From the NCBI GenBank assembly GCA_002405165.1, contig DHLF01000004.1, positions 186,952 through 250,951 of the forward strand: DNA of 64,000 nucleotides, in the 5' to 3' direction. Origin of the DNA: Christensenella sp. UBA4675 (lineage in GTDB: Bacteria; Bacillota; Clostridia; Christensenellales; Borkfalkiaceae). Both the position numbers and the translations under genes were made by a program. The notes beneath the pieces were generated by a model that ran no database searches, had not been told where the DNA came from, and saw only the letters and a program-made list of their open reading frames with translations. Positions 32,869 to 41,233 of the stretch are shown one piece after another; positions within the stretch are counted from its first letter, which is position 1, and each line of letters opens with the position of its first letter.

Positions 32869-32898
32869 TACGATGCAATTTTGTTATTCGAAGTATGA
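32869..32898 (-). promoter_or_regulatory. Possible sigma-G/sigma-F promoter of spoVT
   Basis: On the minus strand TCATA (32894-32898), an 18-bp spacer and CATCGTA (32869-32875) fit the forespore consensus GHATR-N18-CATNNTA at 11 of 12 informative positions or fewer; -10 is perfect and -35 has one mismatch. In Bacillus spoVT is transcribed by sigma-G. The leader would be about 40 nt. Confidence 0.4.
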
Positions 32899-32924
32899 GC
32901 ATAAAAGTTTGTTTTATTCTTAAA

Positions 32925-32962
32925 TTGACATTTATTTACTCTTTCGGTATACTTAAATTATG
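32925..32962 (+). promoter_or_regulatory. Consensus promoter with transcript start predicted at the ATG (leaderless phosphoesterase mRNA)
   Basis: TTGACA (32925-32930), a 17-bp spacer and TATACT (32948-32953) form a near-perfect sigma-A promoter. Six bases (TAAATT) then lead directly to the ATG at 32960. No Shine-Dalgarno exists, so the mRNA should begin at or near the start codon. Confidence 0.75.
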
Positions 32963-33793
32963 GGAAAAAACGCAATCAAGAAAAATAAGGTAAAATTGAT
33001 TATCTTTATATTTTTAACATTGTTTATAGCGTTCGTTTGTTGCAGTTTAAACGTTTTGACAACTACTAAATATCGGCTATCTTCCGATAAACTAACCGAA
33101 AAAATTAAAATAGTTGTAATTTCGGATTTACATTCTTCCGAATACGGTAAAAATCAAAATAGGCTTTTAAAAAAAGTCAAAGCGGAAAATCCCGACCTTA
33201 TTTTGATGACGGGCGACGTTATAGACGACCAAAGGTCGACAAAAGCAGTAGAAAAATTTTTTTACGGAATACAAAACTTATGCCCCGCTTACTACGTTTA
33301 CGGAAACCACGAATTAAGGGGCGATTATATCGCGTATTCCGAAATTCTTTCTAAATACGGTATAATTTTACTTAACAACGATTTAAGAATGGAATTAATT
33401 AAAGGACAACGAATTACCGTTTGCGGACTCACCGACCCGCAAAATGAAAATCCGACTAAAAAATGGAAATATTATCTTTCCGAGTTGGATAGAATTTCCG
33501 ATAACGAAAGTTATAAAATTTTACTTTCCCATCGCCCGCATTTCGTCCAAAATTACAAAGAAACGTCTTTCGATTTAATTTTATGCGGACACGAACACGG
33601 CGGTCAGTGGAGAATTTTTAATAAAGGATTATATGCCCCTAACGAAGGACTATTTCCAAAATATTCTCACGGAGTTTATACCTTAGGAAACGCAAAAATG
33701 ATTGTAAGTAGCGGTTTATGTAAAAACTGGATGCCAAGATTTTTAAACAAACCCGAAATTGTTTCTATAACGATAGATAAAAGTAATAGTTAA
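32960..33793 (+). CDS. Membrane-anchored calcineurin-like metallophosphoesterase (YkuE/YaeI type)
   Basis: A 277-residue phosphoesterase with one N-terminal membrane helix (about residues 12-32). All five metal-binding motifs are present: ISDLHSSEYG, MTGDVIDD, YGNHELRG, LLSHRPHF and LCGHEHGGQWR. Relatives act on UDP-sugar lipids or other phosphodiesters near the membrane; the substrate is unknown. The gene is monocistronic with a terminator at 33916-33957, and its transcript appears to be leaderless. It reads opposite to spoVT. Confidence 0.9.
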   Translation: MGKNAIKKNKVKLIIFIFLTLFIAFVCCSLNVLTTTKYRLSSDKLTEKIKIVVISDLHSSEYGKNQNRLLKKVKAENPDLILMTGDVIDDQRSTKAVEKFFYGIQNLCPAYYVYGNHELRGDYIAYSEILSKYGIILLNNDLRMELIKGQRITVCGLTDPQNENPTKKWKYYLSELDRISDNESYKILLSHRPHFVQNYKETSFDLILCGHEHGGQWRIFNKGLYAPNEGLFPKYSHGVYTLGNAKMIVSSGLCKNWMPRFLNKPEIVSITIDKSNS

Positions 33794-33915
33794 AAAAACG
33801 GAAAAATTTAGTTTTTAGCGGTAAATTTTATAATTTTCATTGTGACGTAAATTAAAGACAAAAAACGGTTTTACAAAAAAATATATAATTTTTTAACCAA
33901 ATATTAAGTTTAAAT

Positions 33916-33957
33916 CCCCGAAAATTGCTTAACGCAATTTTCGGGGATTATATTTTT
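33916..33957 (+). terminator. Terminator after the phosphoesterase gene
   Basis: CCCCGAAAATTGC and GCAATTTTCGGGG form a perfect 13-bp stem around TTAAC, followed by ATTATATTTTTT. It lies about 120 bases after the stop codon. Confidence 0.9.
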
Positions 33958-33982
33958 TACAAAAAGTAGCAAAATAATAAAA

Positions 33983-34180
33983 ATGTATCCTTATCACAAT
34001 AGAATTTTACAGCGAATAAAAAACAACGAGCTTATAAGTTGGTACGAAGAAGAAAATTACAAAAAAATAGGAAAATGTATAATTTTACTATTTAAAACTT
34101 CCCCTTTTATACGCCCTATCCGCCCGAAAGCCTATTTTAAATATCAAAATTATTTAACCGAAAAAAATAAATTAAAATAA
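33983..34180 (+). CDS. Possible small protein, 65 residues, unknown
   Basis: A short frame with a balanced, protein-like composition: an N-terminal helix-like part (HNRILQRIKNNELISWYEEE), then ENYKKIGKCIILLF and the Pro/Arg motif RPIRPKAY. No Shine-Dalgarno or clear promoter precedes the ATG, which starts 26 nt after the terminator T-run. I cannot name a family. It might be real because the amino-acid pattern looks selected, but nothing else supports it. Confidence 0.4.
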   Translation: MYPYHNRILQRIKNNELISWYEEENYKKIGKCIILLFKTSPFIRPIRPKAYFKYQNYLTEKNKLK

Positions 34181-34415
34181 AAAAGTAGCGGACTGCCAAA
34201 CACTCAAAAAGTATTAGCTTTTAATAAAAATTATTTTTTTAAATTATGTTTTTTGATGGGTTTATTATTTTAGCGATTTTATGCATTTAATTAAGCGTCT
34301 TTATTTTGCATTTTGCGAAATAAAGACGCTTTCTATGGTTTTATCAATAAGATATTTAAATTTTTGTAACTTTTTTAAATAATTTTTTAAAAAATCTAAG
34401 CCCCGCTTTTTAAAA
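34181..34415. other. Convergent intergenic region with a long hairpin
   Basis: No gene is visible. AAGCGTCTTTAT (34292-34303) pairs with ATAAAGACGCTT (34320-34331), a 12-bp stem with a looped AT-rich top. It lies between the small plus-strand frame and the end of tetR and may stop transcription from both sides, although neither T-run is strong. Confidence 0.5.
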
Positions 34416-35012
34416 TTATTCGAATAACGAAACTACGTTTTTAACGACTATTTTTCTCATAGCTTCATAATCTATGTAGTCGTGCTTACTATACACAAAT
34501 TCGTGCGCGTATGACTGTATAGAATTCATAGATATATGAACTTTTTCCTTTAAATTATCTACTTTTACCCCTACGCTCTCTAATTTTTCGGAAATGTTTT
34601 CCGTAATTTTGTATTCTAAAGATTCGAATTCCGTATTAACGTCTTCGTCGCTTACGGCAAGCGCGTGCAAAGTGTTGTGCAAGTGAGAATTTTCTTTATG
34701 CGTTTTAATAGTTAAGTCTATTAAATCGCTAATTAAATTCTCGTAATTTATGGGAGTTTTTATTTTTTGAATAAAACTTATTAAAGGCTTTGTTACCTTA
34801 TCTATATATATCTTTAAAATATATAATAATATATCTCTTTTATCCTTAAAATAGCTGTAAATTATTCCCGTGCTTACACCCGCCCTTTTTGCAATTTGCG
34901 AAGTGTTTGCGCTATAATACCCTATTTCCGAAAAAATTTCGTAACTGGCTTGTATAATTTTGTTCTTTTTTTCGTTTGAACGCTCTTGTTGAGGCTGTCT
35001 TATCTTATCCAT
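34416..35012 (-). CDS. TetR/AcrR family transcriptional regulator, divergent from the feo operon
   Basis: A 198-residue one-domain-pair repressor. The N-terminal helix-turn-helix is typical (NTSQIAKRAGVSTGIIYSYF followed by KDKRDILLYI), and the C-terminal part is an all-helical ligand/dimer domain. The start at 35012 (MDKIRQPQQ) is chosen because the first in-frame ATG (35021) lies inside the -10 box. From the promoter at 35020-35048 the transcript would begin at the 35012 ATG. It faces feoA across a shared region holding a perfect inverted repeat, so it likely regulates itself and perhaps iron uptake. Ligand unknown. Confidence 0.85.
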   Translation of the reverse strand: MDKIRQPQQERSNEKKNKIIQASYEIFSEIGYYSANTSQIAKRAGVSTGIIYSYFKDKRDILLYILKIYIDKVTKPLISFIQKIKTPINYENLISDLIDLTIKTHKENSHLHNTLHALAVSDEDVNTEFESLEYKITENISEKLESVGVKVDNLKEKVHISMNSIQSYAHEFVYSKHDYIDYEAMRKIVVKNVVSLFE

Positions 35013-35019
35013 ATAAAGC

Positions 35020-35048
35020 ATTATATACTAATTTTAAAAAAAAATCAA
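35020..35048 (-). promoter_or_regulatory. tetR promoter, predicted leaderless transcript
   Basis: TTGATT (35043-35048), 17 bp, TATAAT (35020-35025) on the minus strand, followed by 7 nt and the ATG at 35012. No Shine-Dalgarno is present. Confidence 0.65.
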
Positions 35049-35056
35049 GAAATTTT

Positions 35057-35080
35057 TATGAATATGACGAAATATTCATA
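35057..35080. promoter_or_regulatory. 24-bp inverted repeat operator between tetR and feoA
   Basis: TATGAATAT and ATATTCATA are perfect 9-bp arms separated by 6 bp. The site sits between the divergent -35 boxes of tetR and feo. A further ATTCATATT half-site occurs near 35138-35146 in the feo leader. The location fits a TetR-family operator. Confidence 0.6.
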
Positions 35081-35087
35081 TTTTTGC

Positions 35088-35116
35088 TTGACAAGCGAAT
35101 ATTTTAATGATATATT
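35088..35116 (+). promoter_or_regulatory. Sigma-A type promoter of the feo operon
   Basis: TTGACA (35088-35093), 17 bp, TATATT (35111-35116). The predicted start is near 35123, giving a leader of about 43 nt ending in ACGGAGG before feoA. Confidence 0.75.
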
Positions 35117-35165
35117 AAATGCGAAATTGAAGTAACATTCATATTCCAATAACGGAGGAAAGAAA

Positions 35166-35378
35166 ATGCCTATAGTATTAGCACCTATAAATCAGGGATT
35201 AAGAATTGTAAGAATAGCAACAGACGACAAGACTAAAAAGCATTTAGAGAGTTTAGGAATTACCATAAACGGAGAAGTAACCGTGTTAGATTCCAGCGGT
35301 GGAACGGTGGTAATAAAGATAAAAGACGGGAAAATTGCTTTGGACAGCGATTTATCCACGAAGATATTCGTAGCGTAA
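35166..35378 (+). CDS. feoA: FeoA domain protein (first copy)
   Basis: A 70-residue SH3-like FeoA protein, an accessory factor of the FeoB ferrous iron transporter. Features: GLRIVRIATDDKTKKHLESL, GITINGEVTVL and GGTVVIKIKDGKIALDSDL. It starts 6 nt after GGAGG. It is the first gene of the feo operon; a second, different FeoA follows. Confidence 0.88.
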   Translation: MPIVLAPINQGLRIVRIATDDKTKKHLESLGITINGEVTVLDSSGGTVVIKIKDGKIALDSDLSTKIFVA

Positions 35379-35410
35379 ACAATTTTAAAAATATATAAGG
35401 AGAGATAAAT

Positions 35411-35644
35411 ATGGAAAAAACTTTGGATTTATTCACGATAGGCGAAAGCGGAATCGTAAAATCCGTAATAGCCGAAGGGAAAATCAAAAGGCGTTTGTTC
35501 GATATGGGAATAACACCCGGAGCTGAAATTTACATGAGAAAAAAAGCTCCGCTCGGCGACCCGATTGAAATAACGGTAAGAGGATACGAACTTACCTTGC
35601 GTAAAACAGAAGCGCTTTGTGTAAAAATGGAGGTTACAAAATGA
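35411..35644 (+). CDS. feoA: FeoA domain protein (second copy)
   Basis: A 77-residue FeoA homologue, distinct from the first: LDLFTIGESGIVKSV, KIKRRLFDMGITPGAEIYMR and GDPIEITVRGYELTLRKTEA. AAGGAG precedes the ATG. Its stop overlaps the feoB start as ATGA, so the two are translationally coupled. Two FeoA proteins before FeoB is a common clostridial arrangement; they may act at different steps of FeoB regulation. Confidence 0.9.
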   Translation: MEKTLDLFTIGESGIVKSVIAEGKIKRRLFDMGITPGAEIYMRKKAPLGDPIEITVRGYELTLRKTEALCVKMEVTK

Positions 35645-37956
35645 AAAGATTTGCCTTAGCAGGTAACCCTAACTGCGGAAAAACAACTTTGTTTAACTCG
35701 CTAACGGGTTCTACCGCGCACGTTGGAAACTGGCCCGGCGTAACGGTTGACAAAAAAGACGGCGTTTACAAAAAACTTGCCGAAAATATTGCGATAGTCG
35801 ACTTACCCGGTATTTATTCGCTTTCACCCTATACGCCCGAAGAAGTAATTGCAAGAAATTACATTTTGGACGAAAAACCCGACTGTATCATCAACATCGT
35901 AGACGCTACTAACCTAGAACGTAACCTTTATTTGACCACTCAAATAATGGAAATAGACGTACCTATAGTAGTTGCTTTAAACATGATGGACGCAGTTGAA
36001 AAAGCAGGCGATAAAATTAACGAAAAGGAACTTGAAAAGAGATTAGGACTTCCTGTAGTTAAAATTTCCGCTCTTAAAGAAAAAGGTCTTAAAGAGTTGA
36101 TGGAAAAAGCTTACGAACAAAGCAAAAAGCCACGCGTGGGGACTACGGTTTTAGCAGATTCTGCAATAGCTCACTTAATAGGCGACGTAAAAATAGCTTT
36201 AAAAGGACAAAATATAGAAAATCCCTTATTCCACGCAATAAAACTTATTGAAAACGATAGTTTAGAAGTTGAAATGCATAAAGACGCCGTTAAAATGATT
36301 GACGACTTTAAGCAAACTTTCTCCGACGACGTTTTCGGCGACGACTTCGAAGCTTTGATAGCTGACGCAAGATATAAATACATATCTAAAAACTTTGCTC
36401 CCGTATTAGAACGTAAAAGTAAAGAAAAAATTAAAATGAGTAAATCGGATAAAGCCGATAAAGTATTAACTCATAAAATTTGGGGTATTCCGATTTTCTT
36501 GGTAATTTTGTTCGGTATATTCCACTTGACGTTTTCGGAAGATTTATTTTTCTTAGGTGCGATTTTTAAATTGCCTACCTTAGACGAATTAGGTCTTGAC
36601 CCCGAAAGCAATTATGGCGTTAAATGGCTTGCCTGCTTCTATGACGGAGCGGTATTCTCACCGGGCGTTATAATTAACAATATTTGGAACGAAATGTTGG
36701 TCGGCGAACTATTCGGTTGGATTCAAGGACTTGTAGAAAAGAGTTCAATGCACGGTTGGGCTGTCGGTTTAATCAATAACGGTATTATAGACGGCATAGG
36801 CTCCGTTCTTTCGTTCTTACCTCCTATTTTAGTATTGTTCTTATTCTTCTCTATTTTGGAAGACAGCGGATATATGGCAAGAATCGCGTTCATTCTAGAC
36901 AGAATGTTCAGAAAATTCGGTCTTTCGGGAAGAGCGTTTATGCCTATGATTATGGGATTCGGATGTTCCGTTCCCGCAATGATAAACACCAGAACGCTTG
37001 CTGACGAAAAAGAAAGAACGGCAACCGTAAGGGTTATACCTTTCTTCTCTTGCGGAGCAAAACTTCCTATTTTAACGGCAGTTGCGGGAGCGGTTGTAGC
37101 TAACGCAGGAAAAGGAAACGCTGACGTTATAACGTATGCAATGTACTTACTCGGAATTATCGTAGCCATTTTAAGCGTACTCTTGATGAGAGCGACGACT
37201 TTAAAAGGAGATACGCCTCCGTTTATTATGGAATTACCCGCTTACCACGCGCCTCAATTTAAAAACTTGATGGCTCACCTTTGGGATAAATGCAAACACT
37301 TCGTTAAAAAAGCGTTTACGATAATCTTTGCGTCTACTATCGTAATTTGGGTACTTTCTCACTTCTCGTTCCAGTGGAAATTCTTGGAAGACAAAAAAAT
37401 CAACCAAAGTATTTTGGCAGGAATCAGTCAATTATTCCAACCCTTATTTACTCCCTTAGGATTCGGAAGTCAAATAGGAGAAAACGGTTGGGTATTCGTA
37501 TTAGCGGCAGTTGCAGGACTTATCGCAAAAGAAAACGTTATAGCTACTTTCGGTACGCTTGCGGTTTGCTTACTTGCGATAGGTAAAGGGAATATCGGTT
37601 CGATAGGAACTGCGGAAGACATTATCGCTAGCGCCGAAGACGACGGTATTTTAGCCGTTCAAGCAATGATTTCGGCAACAGATATATCCGTACCTGCATT
37701 GATTTCGTTTATAGCGTTTAATATGACTACTATTCCTTGCTTTGCCGCGGTAGGTACTGCGAAAGCGGAATTACAAGACAAAAAACGTTTCAACTGGACG
37801 CTCGTATTTTGGATTGTAACTTCCTACTTAGTAGCAAGCATGATTTACACAATCGGTTCTTGGTGGTGGACCTGCTTTATTTGGGCCGCAGCCGTTGCCG
37901 TAGTAGTTGTAATTATAGTAATGCATAACAAAAAAACGGTTAGAAAAGGAGCGTAA
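35641..37956 (+). CDS. feoB: Ferrous iron transport protein B
   Basis: A 771-residue GTPase-permease for Fe(II) uptake. The cytosolic G domain has G1 GNPNCGKTT, G3 VDLPGIYSL, G4 NMMD and G5 SALKEKG in the first 160 residues, followed by the helical S domain. The membrane part has about 8-9 segments, with two Gate-like repeats containing GFGCSVPA and CGAKLPIL. The start at 35641 is chosen because GGAGG lies 7 nt upstream and it forms the ATGA overlap; a frame beginning at 35617 lies inside feoA. It is followed by the FeoB-associated peptide. Confidence 0.97.
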   Translation: MKRFALAGNPNCGKTTLFNSLTGSTAHVGNWPGVTVDKKDGVYKKLAENIAIVDLPGIYSLSPYTPEEVIARNYILDEKPDCIINIVDATNLERNLYLTTQIMEIDVPIVVALNMMDAVEKAGDKINEKELEKRLGLPVVKISALKEKGLKELMEKAYEQSKKPRVGTTVLADSAIAHLIGDVKIALKGQNIENPLFHAIKLIENDSLEVEMHKDAVKMIDDFKQTFSDDVFGDDFEALIADARYKYISKNFAPVLERKSKEKIKMSKSDKADKVLTHKIWGIPIFLVILFGIFHLTFSEDLFFLGAIFKLPTLDELGLDPESNYGVKWLACFYDGAVFSPGVIINNIWNEMLVGELFGWIQGLVEKSSMHGWAVGLINNGIIDGIGSVLSFLPPILVLFLFFSILEDSGYMARIAFILDRMFRKFGLSGRAFMPMIMGFGCSVPAMINTRTLADEKERTATVRVIPFFSCGAKLPILTAVAGAVVANAGKGNADVITYAMYLLGIIVAILSVLLMRATTLKGDTPPFIMELPAYHAPQFKNLMAHLWDKCKHFVKKAFTIIFASTIVIWVLSHFSFQWKFLEDKKINQSILAGISQLFQPLFTPLGFGSQIGENGWVFVLAAVAGLIAKENVIATFGTLAVCLLAIGKGNIGSIGTAEDIIASAEDDGILAVQAMISATDISVPALISFIAFNMTTIPCFAAVGTAKAELQDKKRFNWTLVFWIVTSYLVASMIYTIGSWWWTCFIWAAAVAVVVVIIVMHNKKTVRKGA

Positions 37957-37959
37957 TTT

Positions 37960-38139
37960 ATGGGAATAGCAATAGAAATACTACTTGTAATCGTATGCGT
38001 TGCGGTAGTTGTAGGAGTTTCGGTTACCGCAATAAAAAGAAAAAAGAAAGGCAAATGCGCCTTTGATTGCGGAGGAGACTGCGCTCATTGTTCTTATTGC
38101 AAAAATTCTCAAAAGAATGCAAAAAAAGATAAAAAGTAA
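37960..38139 (+). CDS. FeoB-associated Cys-rich membrane protein
   Basis: A 59-residue product with one N-terminal membrane helix (about residues 5-24), a basic patch (IKRKKKGK) and a C-terminal Cys cluster (CAFDCGGDCAHCSYC). This matches the FeoB-associated Cys-rich membrane protein family found after feoB in Firmicutes. AAGGAG lies about 9 nt before the ATG, and only 3 bases separate it from the feoB stop. The five cysteines suggest iron or redox sensing at the transporter, which is inference. Confidence 0.88.
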   Translation: MGIAIEILLVIVCVAVVVGVSVTAIKRKKKGKCAFDCGGDCAHCSYCKNSQKNAKKDKK

Positions 38140-38143
38140 TTTC

Positions 38144-38174
38144 TACTCCCGCCGTAATCGACGGGAGTTTTTTT
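38144..38174 (+). terminator. Terminator of the feo operon
   Basis: ACTCCCG (38145-38151) pairs with CGGGAGT (38162-38168), followed by seven T residues. It lies just after the FeoB-associated gene. Confidence 0.9.
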
Positions 38175-38237
38175 AAATATGCCACGAAAATTTAACAACT
38201 CTTTAATAAGGTTCGGGATAAAGGAGATAATATAAAT

Positions 38238-38939
38238 ATGGCGATAGTAGAATTTAAAAACGTAAGTAAAATTTATACGAGCGGAGAACACGAATTAAAG
38301 GCATTGGATAACGTAAGTTTTACTTTGGACGAAGGAAAATTTATAGTTATTCTAGGTCCTAGCGGAGCGGGAAAAAGTACGCTTTTAAATTTACTCGGCG
38401 GACTTGACAACGCAAGCGAAGGACAAATAATAGTAGACGGAAAAGATATTTCTACCCTTTCTTCTAACGAAATGGCGGAATATAGGGCTTCTACCGTAGG
38501 TTTCGTTTTTCAATTTTACAACTTAATTCCCACGCTTACGGTTAAAGAGAACGTTGATTTAGTGGCGGAAATAGTACCAAACGCTTTTCCTAGCGAAAAA
38601 ATGCTTGAAGAAGTAGGTTTAAGCGACCATTTAAACAACTTCCCTTCCGAGCTTTCGGGCGGGGAACAGCAAAGAGTTTCCATTGCGAGAGCTTTGGCGA
38701 AAAACCCGAAAATTATTCTTTGCGACGAACCTACGGGAGCGTTAGATTCTCAAACGGGAGTTTTGGTACTAAAACTATTGCTTTCTATGGCGAAAAACTA
38801 CGGAAAAACCATAGTTATAGTTACACACAACCAAAATATCGCCAAAATGGCTGACGAAATAATAAGGGTTAAAAACGGTAAGATTTTCTCTATTGAAAAT
38901 CAAGATAATCCTTTAAATGCGGATGAGGTGGATTGGTAA
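38238..38939 (+). CDS. ABC transporter ATP-binding protein (MacB/LolD type)
   Basis: A 233-residue ATPase with Walker A GPSGAGKST, Q-loop FQFYNL, signature LSGGEQQRVSIARAL, Walker B ILCDEPTGALD and the H-loop VTHN. The subtype matches ATPases paired with large FtsX-type permeases (MacB/LolD/BceA). AAGGAG lies 10 nt before the ATG. Its TAA overlaps the permease ATG (TAATG). Such pairs work as mechanotransmission pumps for peptides or lipids; the substrate is unknown. Confidence 0.92.
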   Translation: MAIVEFKNVSKIYTSGEHELKALDNVSFTLDEGKFIVILGPSGAGKSTLLNLLGGLDNASEGQIIVDGKDISTLSSNEMAEYRASTVGFVFQFYNLIPTLTVKENVDLVAEIVPNAFPSEKMLEEVGLSDHLNNFPSELSGGEQQRVSIARALAKNPKIILCDEPTGALDSQTGVLVLKLLLSMAKNYGKTIVIVTHNQNIAKMADEIIRVKNGKIFSIENQDNPLNADEVDW

Positions 38940-41221
38940 TGCTATTCAAAAAACTTTGGAGAACAATTAAGATTTATAAAGCTCAATTTATCTCTATGAT
39001 AATAATGATAGCTATCGGAATAGGCATTTTCGTCGGCTTTAATATGGAATGGGTAAGCATTGATAAAAACACGACTTACCTTTTCGATAAAACTAATTTT
39101 GCCGATTACCGCATAGTAAACGAAAACGGTTTTTCGTCGCAAGAGGCAGACTTGGTAAAATCCTTAAACGGAATCGATAAAGTTTCGAGATACCTTTCGG
39201 TAAACGCCGAAATTACCCAGTACCCCGAAAAAACCGTTGCTTTAACCGTTACGGAAAATAAAGACGTTTCTTCCTTTATGGTTATAAAAGGCGAAGAATA
39301 CGACGAAACCAGCCTAGACGGAATTTGGATAAGCGATAAATTCGCAAACAAAAACAAAATAAAAATAGGCAACGAACTATCCTTTACTTATAAAAGTATA
39401 ACCGTTAGCGGAAAAGTAAAAGGTTTAGTAAAATCGGGCGAGTATATGATAAACGTTAAAGACGAAGCCCAACTTATGCCCGACTACGCTAAACACGGCT
39501 TTGCTTACGTTTCGCCCGCATTATATCAAGCTAGCTCCCCTATTTTATACTATCCCCAACTAAATATTATTTCTTCTTTAAGTAAAAAAGAATTTAAAGA
39601 AAAAGTAGATAACGCTTTTGGCAAAACCTGTATGATTTTATCTAAGGACGAAGTGGGCTCTTACTCGTCCGCGCAAGGAGAAGTGCAAGAAGGACAAACT
39701 ATGGGGGCAATTCTTCCCGTATTGTTTTTACTTATAGCAGTTCTTACAATGGTTACCACTATGCACCGTATTACCGTTAAAGAAAAAACGCAAATAGGGA
39801 CTTTAAAAGCGTTAGGTTTTAAGGATAAAAGCATTTTAAGGCATTATTCTTGCTACGCGCTGATTATAGGAATTATAGGCTCTATAATAGGAATAGGACT
39901 GGGATATTTTATTGGCTGGTATATTATGAATCCAAAGGGTTCTATGGGTACTTATATGGATTTACCCCGTTGGAAACTTTATATGCCATGGTTCGTTCCC
40001 GTTATAATAGTTTTAATAAACGTATTTTTAACCTTCATCGGTTTTTTATCCGTAAAAAAGATGTTGAAAGGAACTCCTGCGGACGCTTTAAGACCTTATA
40101 CCCCTAAAAAGATGAGAAAGCTTGTCGTAGAAAAAACGAAATTATGGAACAAATTTTCATTCGGAACGAAATGGAATTTACGGGACGTTTTCAGACACAA
40201 AGCAAGAACGGCTATGTCCCTTTTAGGAATAATAGGTTGTATGATAATACTAGTTGCGTCCTTAGGAATGAAAGACACGATGAACGGCTTTATAAAGACT
40301 TATTACAACGACGCAATGAATTATTCTTCCCACATATTTATTTCTGAAGAAGCTACCACAGAACAGCGTGAAAGTATAGTCAAAGAATACAACGGCGATT
40401 GGAGCAGTTCTATCGCCATTCAAATGGGAGAAAAAACTTTGTCTTTGGATATTTACAACGTTACTCACGACAAGGTTCGTTTCCCCGATAAAAACAATAA
40501 TTTTATATCGCTAAAAGATAACGGCGCGTATATTTGCATGAGAATTGCCGATAATTACCATTTAAAAAAAGACGACGAATTTAAAGTCTCGCCTTACGGA
40601 CAAAGCGTAGTTTACACGCTACGCGTTGCGGGAATAATGCGTTCTGTAAGCGAAAATATTGTAATTACCCCCGAATACGCTTCAAGCATAGGAATAACGG
40701 ATTATAAAATAGACTCCGTTTATACTGATACCGCAAAAACAGCTATTTTTTCAAGTAGCGCAATAAAAAACGTTCAATCCAAACAAGATATAATAGATTC
40801 GTTTGACACGTTTATAAACTTAATGAATTTAATGATAGTAATTTTAATGGTCGGAGCGTTAATTTTAGGAGTTGTCGTACTTTACAATTTGGGCATAATG
40901 AGTTATACTGAAAGATATAGAGAAATGGCAACGTTAAAAGTAGTAGGCTTTAAAGATAAAAAAATCGGTTCGCTACTAATCGGACAAAATATGTGGATAA
41001 CTTTAATAGGAGCATTGATAGGACTTCCGCTAGGCATAGGAGTTTTGGACTTTATGTTAAAAGCGCTTGCTTCCGAATACGAATTAAAGCTAACGCTTGG
41101 CATATTAACTTTCTCGGTAAGTTTGATATTAACGTTCGGAATGTCATTACTCGTAAGCTTATTGGTGTCTAGAAAAAATAAAAAAATCGATATGGTAGAA
41201 GCTTTAAAAGGAGCTGAATAA
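38939..41221 (+). CDS. ABC transporter permease with two FtsX-like domains
   Basis: A 760-residue membrane protein with an N-terminal helix, a large extracellular domain (about residues 45-250), an FtsX-like helix trio near residues 255-380, a second extracellular domain and a C-terminal FtsX trio. The start at 38939 overlaps the ATPase stop as TAATG and has AGGTGG 7 nt upstream; a TTG two codons earlier is less likely. The repeated motifs KEKTQIGTLKALGFKDKSI and YREMATLKVVGFKDKKIGS mark the two FtsX domains. The family includes exporters of lipids, peptides and drugs. It shares an operon with an HMA protein. Confidence 0.9.
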   Translation: MLFKKLWRTIKIYKAQFISMIIMIAIGIGIFVGFNMEWVSIDKNTTYLFDKTNFADYRIVNENGFSSQEADLVKSLNGIDKVSRYLSVNAEITQYPEKTVALTVTENKDVSSFMVIKGEEYDETSLDGIWISDKFANKNKIKIGNELSFTYKSITVSGKVKGLVKSGEYMINVKDEAQLMPDYAKHGFAYVSPALYQASSPILYYPQLNIISSLSKKEFKEKVDNAFGKTCMILSKDEVGSYSSAQGEVQEGQTMGAILPVLFLLIAVLTMVTTMHRITVKEKTQIGTLKALGFKDKSILRHYSCYALIIGIIGSIIGIGLGYFIGWYIMNPKGSMGTYMDLPRWKLYMPWFVPVIIVLINVFLTFIGFLSVKKMLKGTPADALRPYTPKKMRKLVVEKTKLWNKFSFGTKWNLRDVFRHKARTAMSLLGIIGCMIILVASLGMKDTMNGFIKTYYNDAMNYSSHIFISEEATTEQRESIVKEYNGDWSSSIAIQMGEKTLSLDIYNVTHDKVRFPDKNNNFISLKDNGAYICMRIADNYHLKKDDEFKVSPYGQSVVYTLRVAGIMRSVSENIVITPEYASSIGITDYKIDSVYTDTAKTAIFSSSAIKNVQSKQDIIDSFDTFINLMNLMIVILMVGALILGVVVLYNLGIMSYTERYREMATLKVVGFKDKKIGSLLIGQNMWITLIGALIGLPLGIGVLDFMLKALASEYELKLTLGILTFSVSLILTFGMSLLVSLLVSRKNKKIDMVEALKGAE

Positions 41222-41233
41222 AGGAGATAAATT

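Noticed and set aside
35641..37956. A metal riboswitch upstream of feo
   Set aside because: The leader is only about 43 nt and holds no extended structure.
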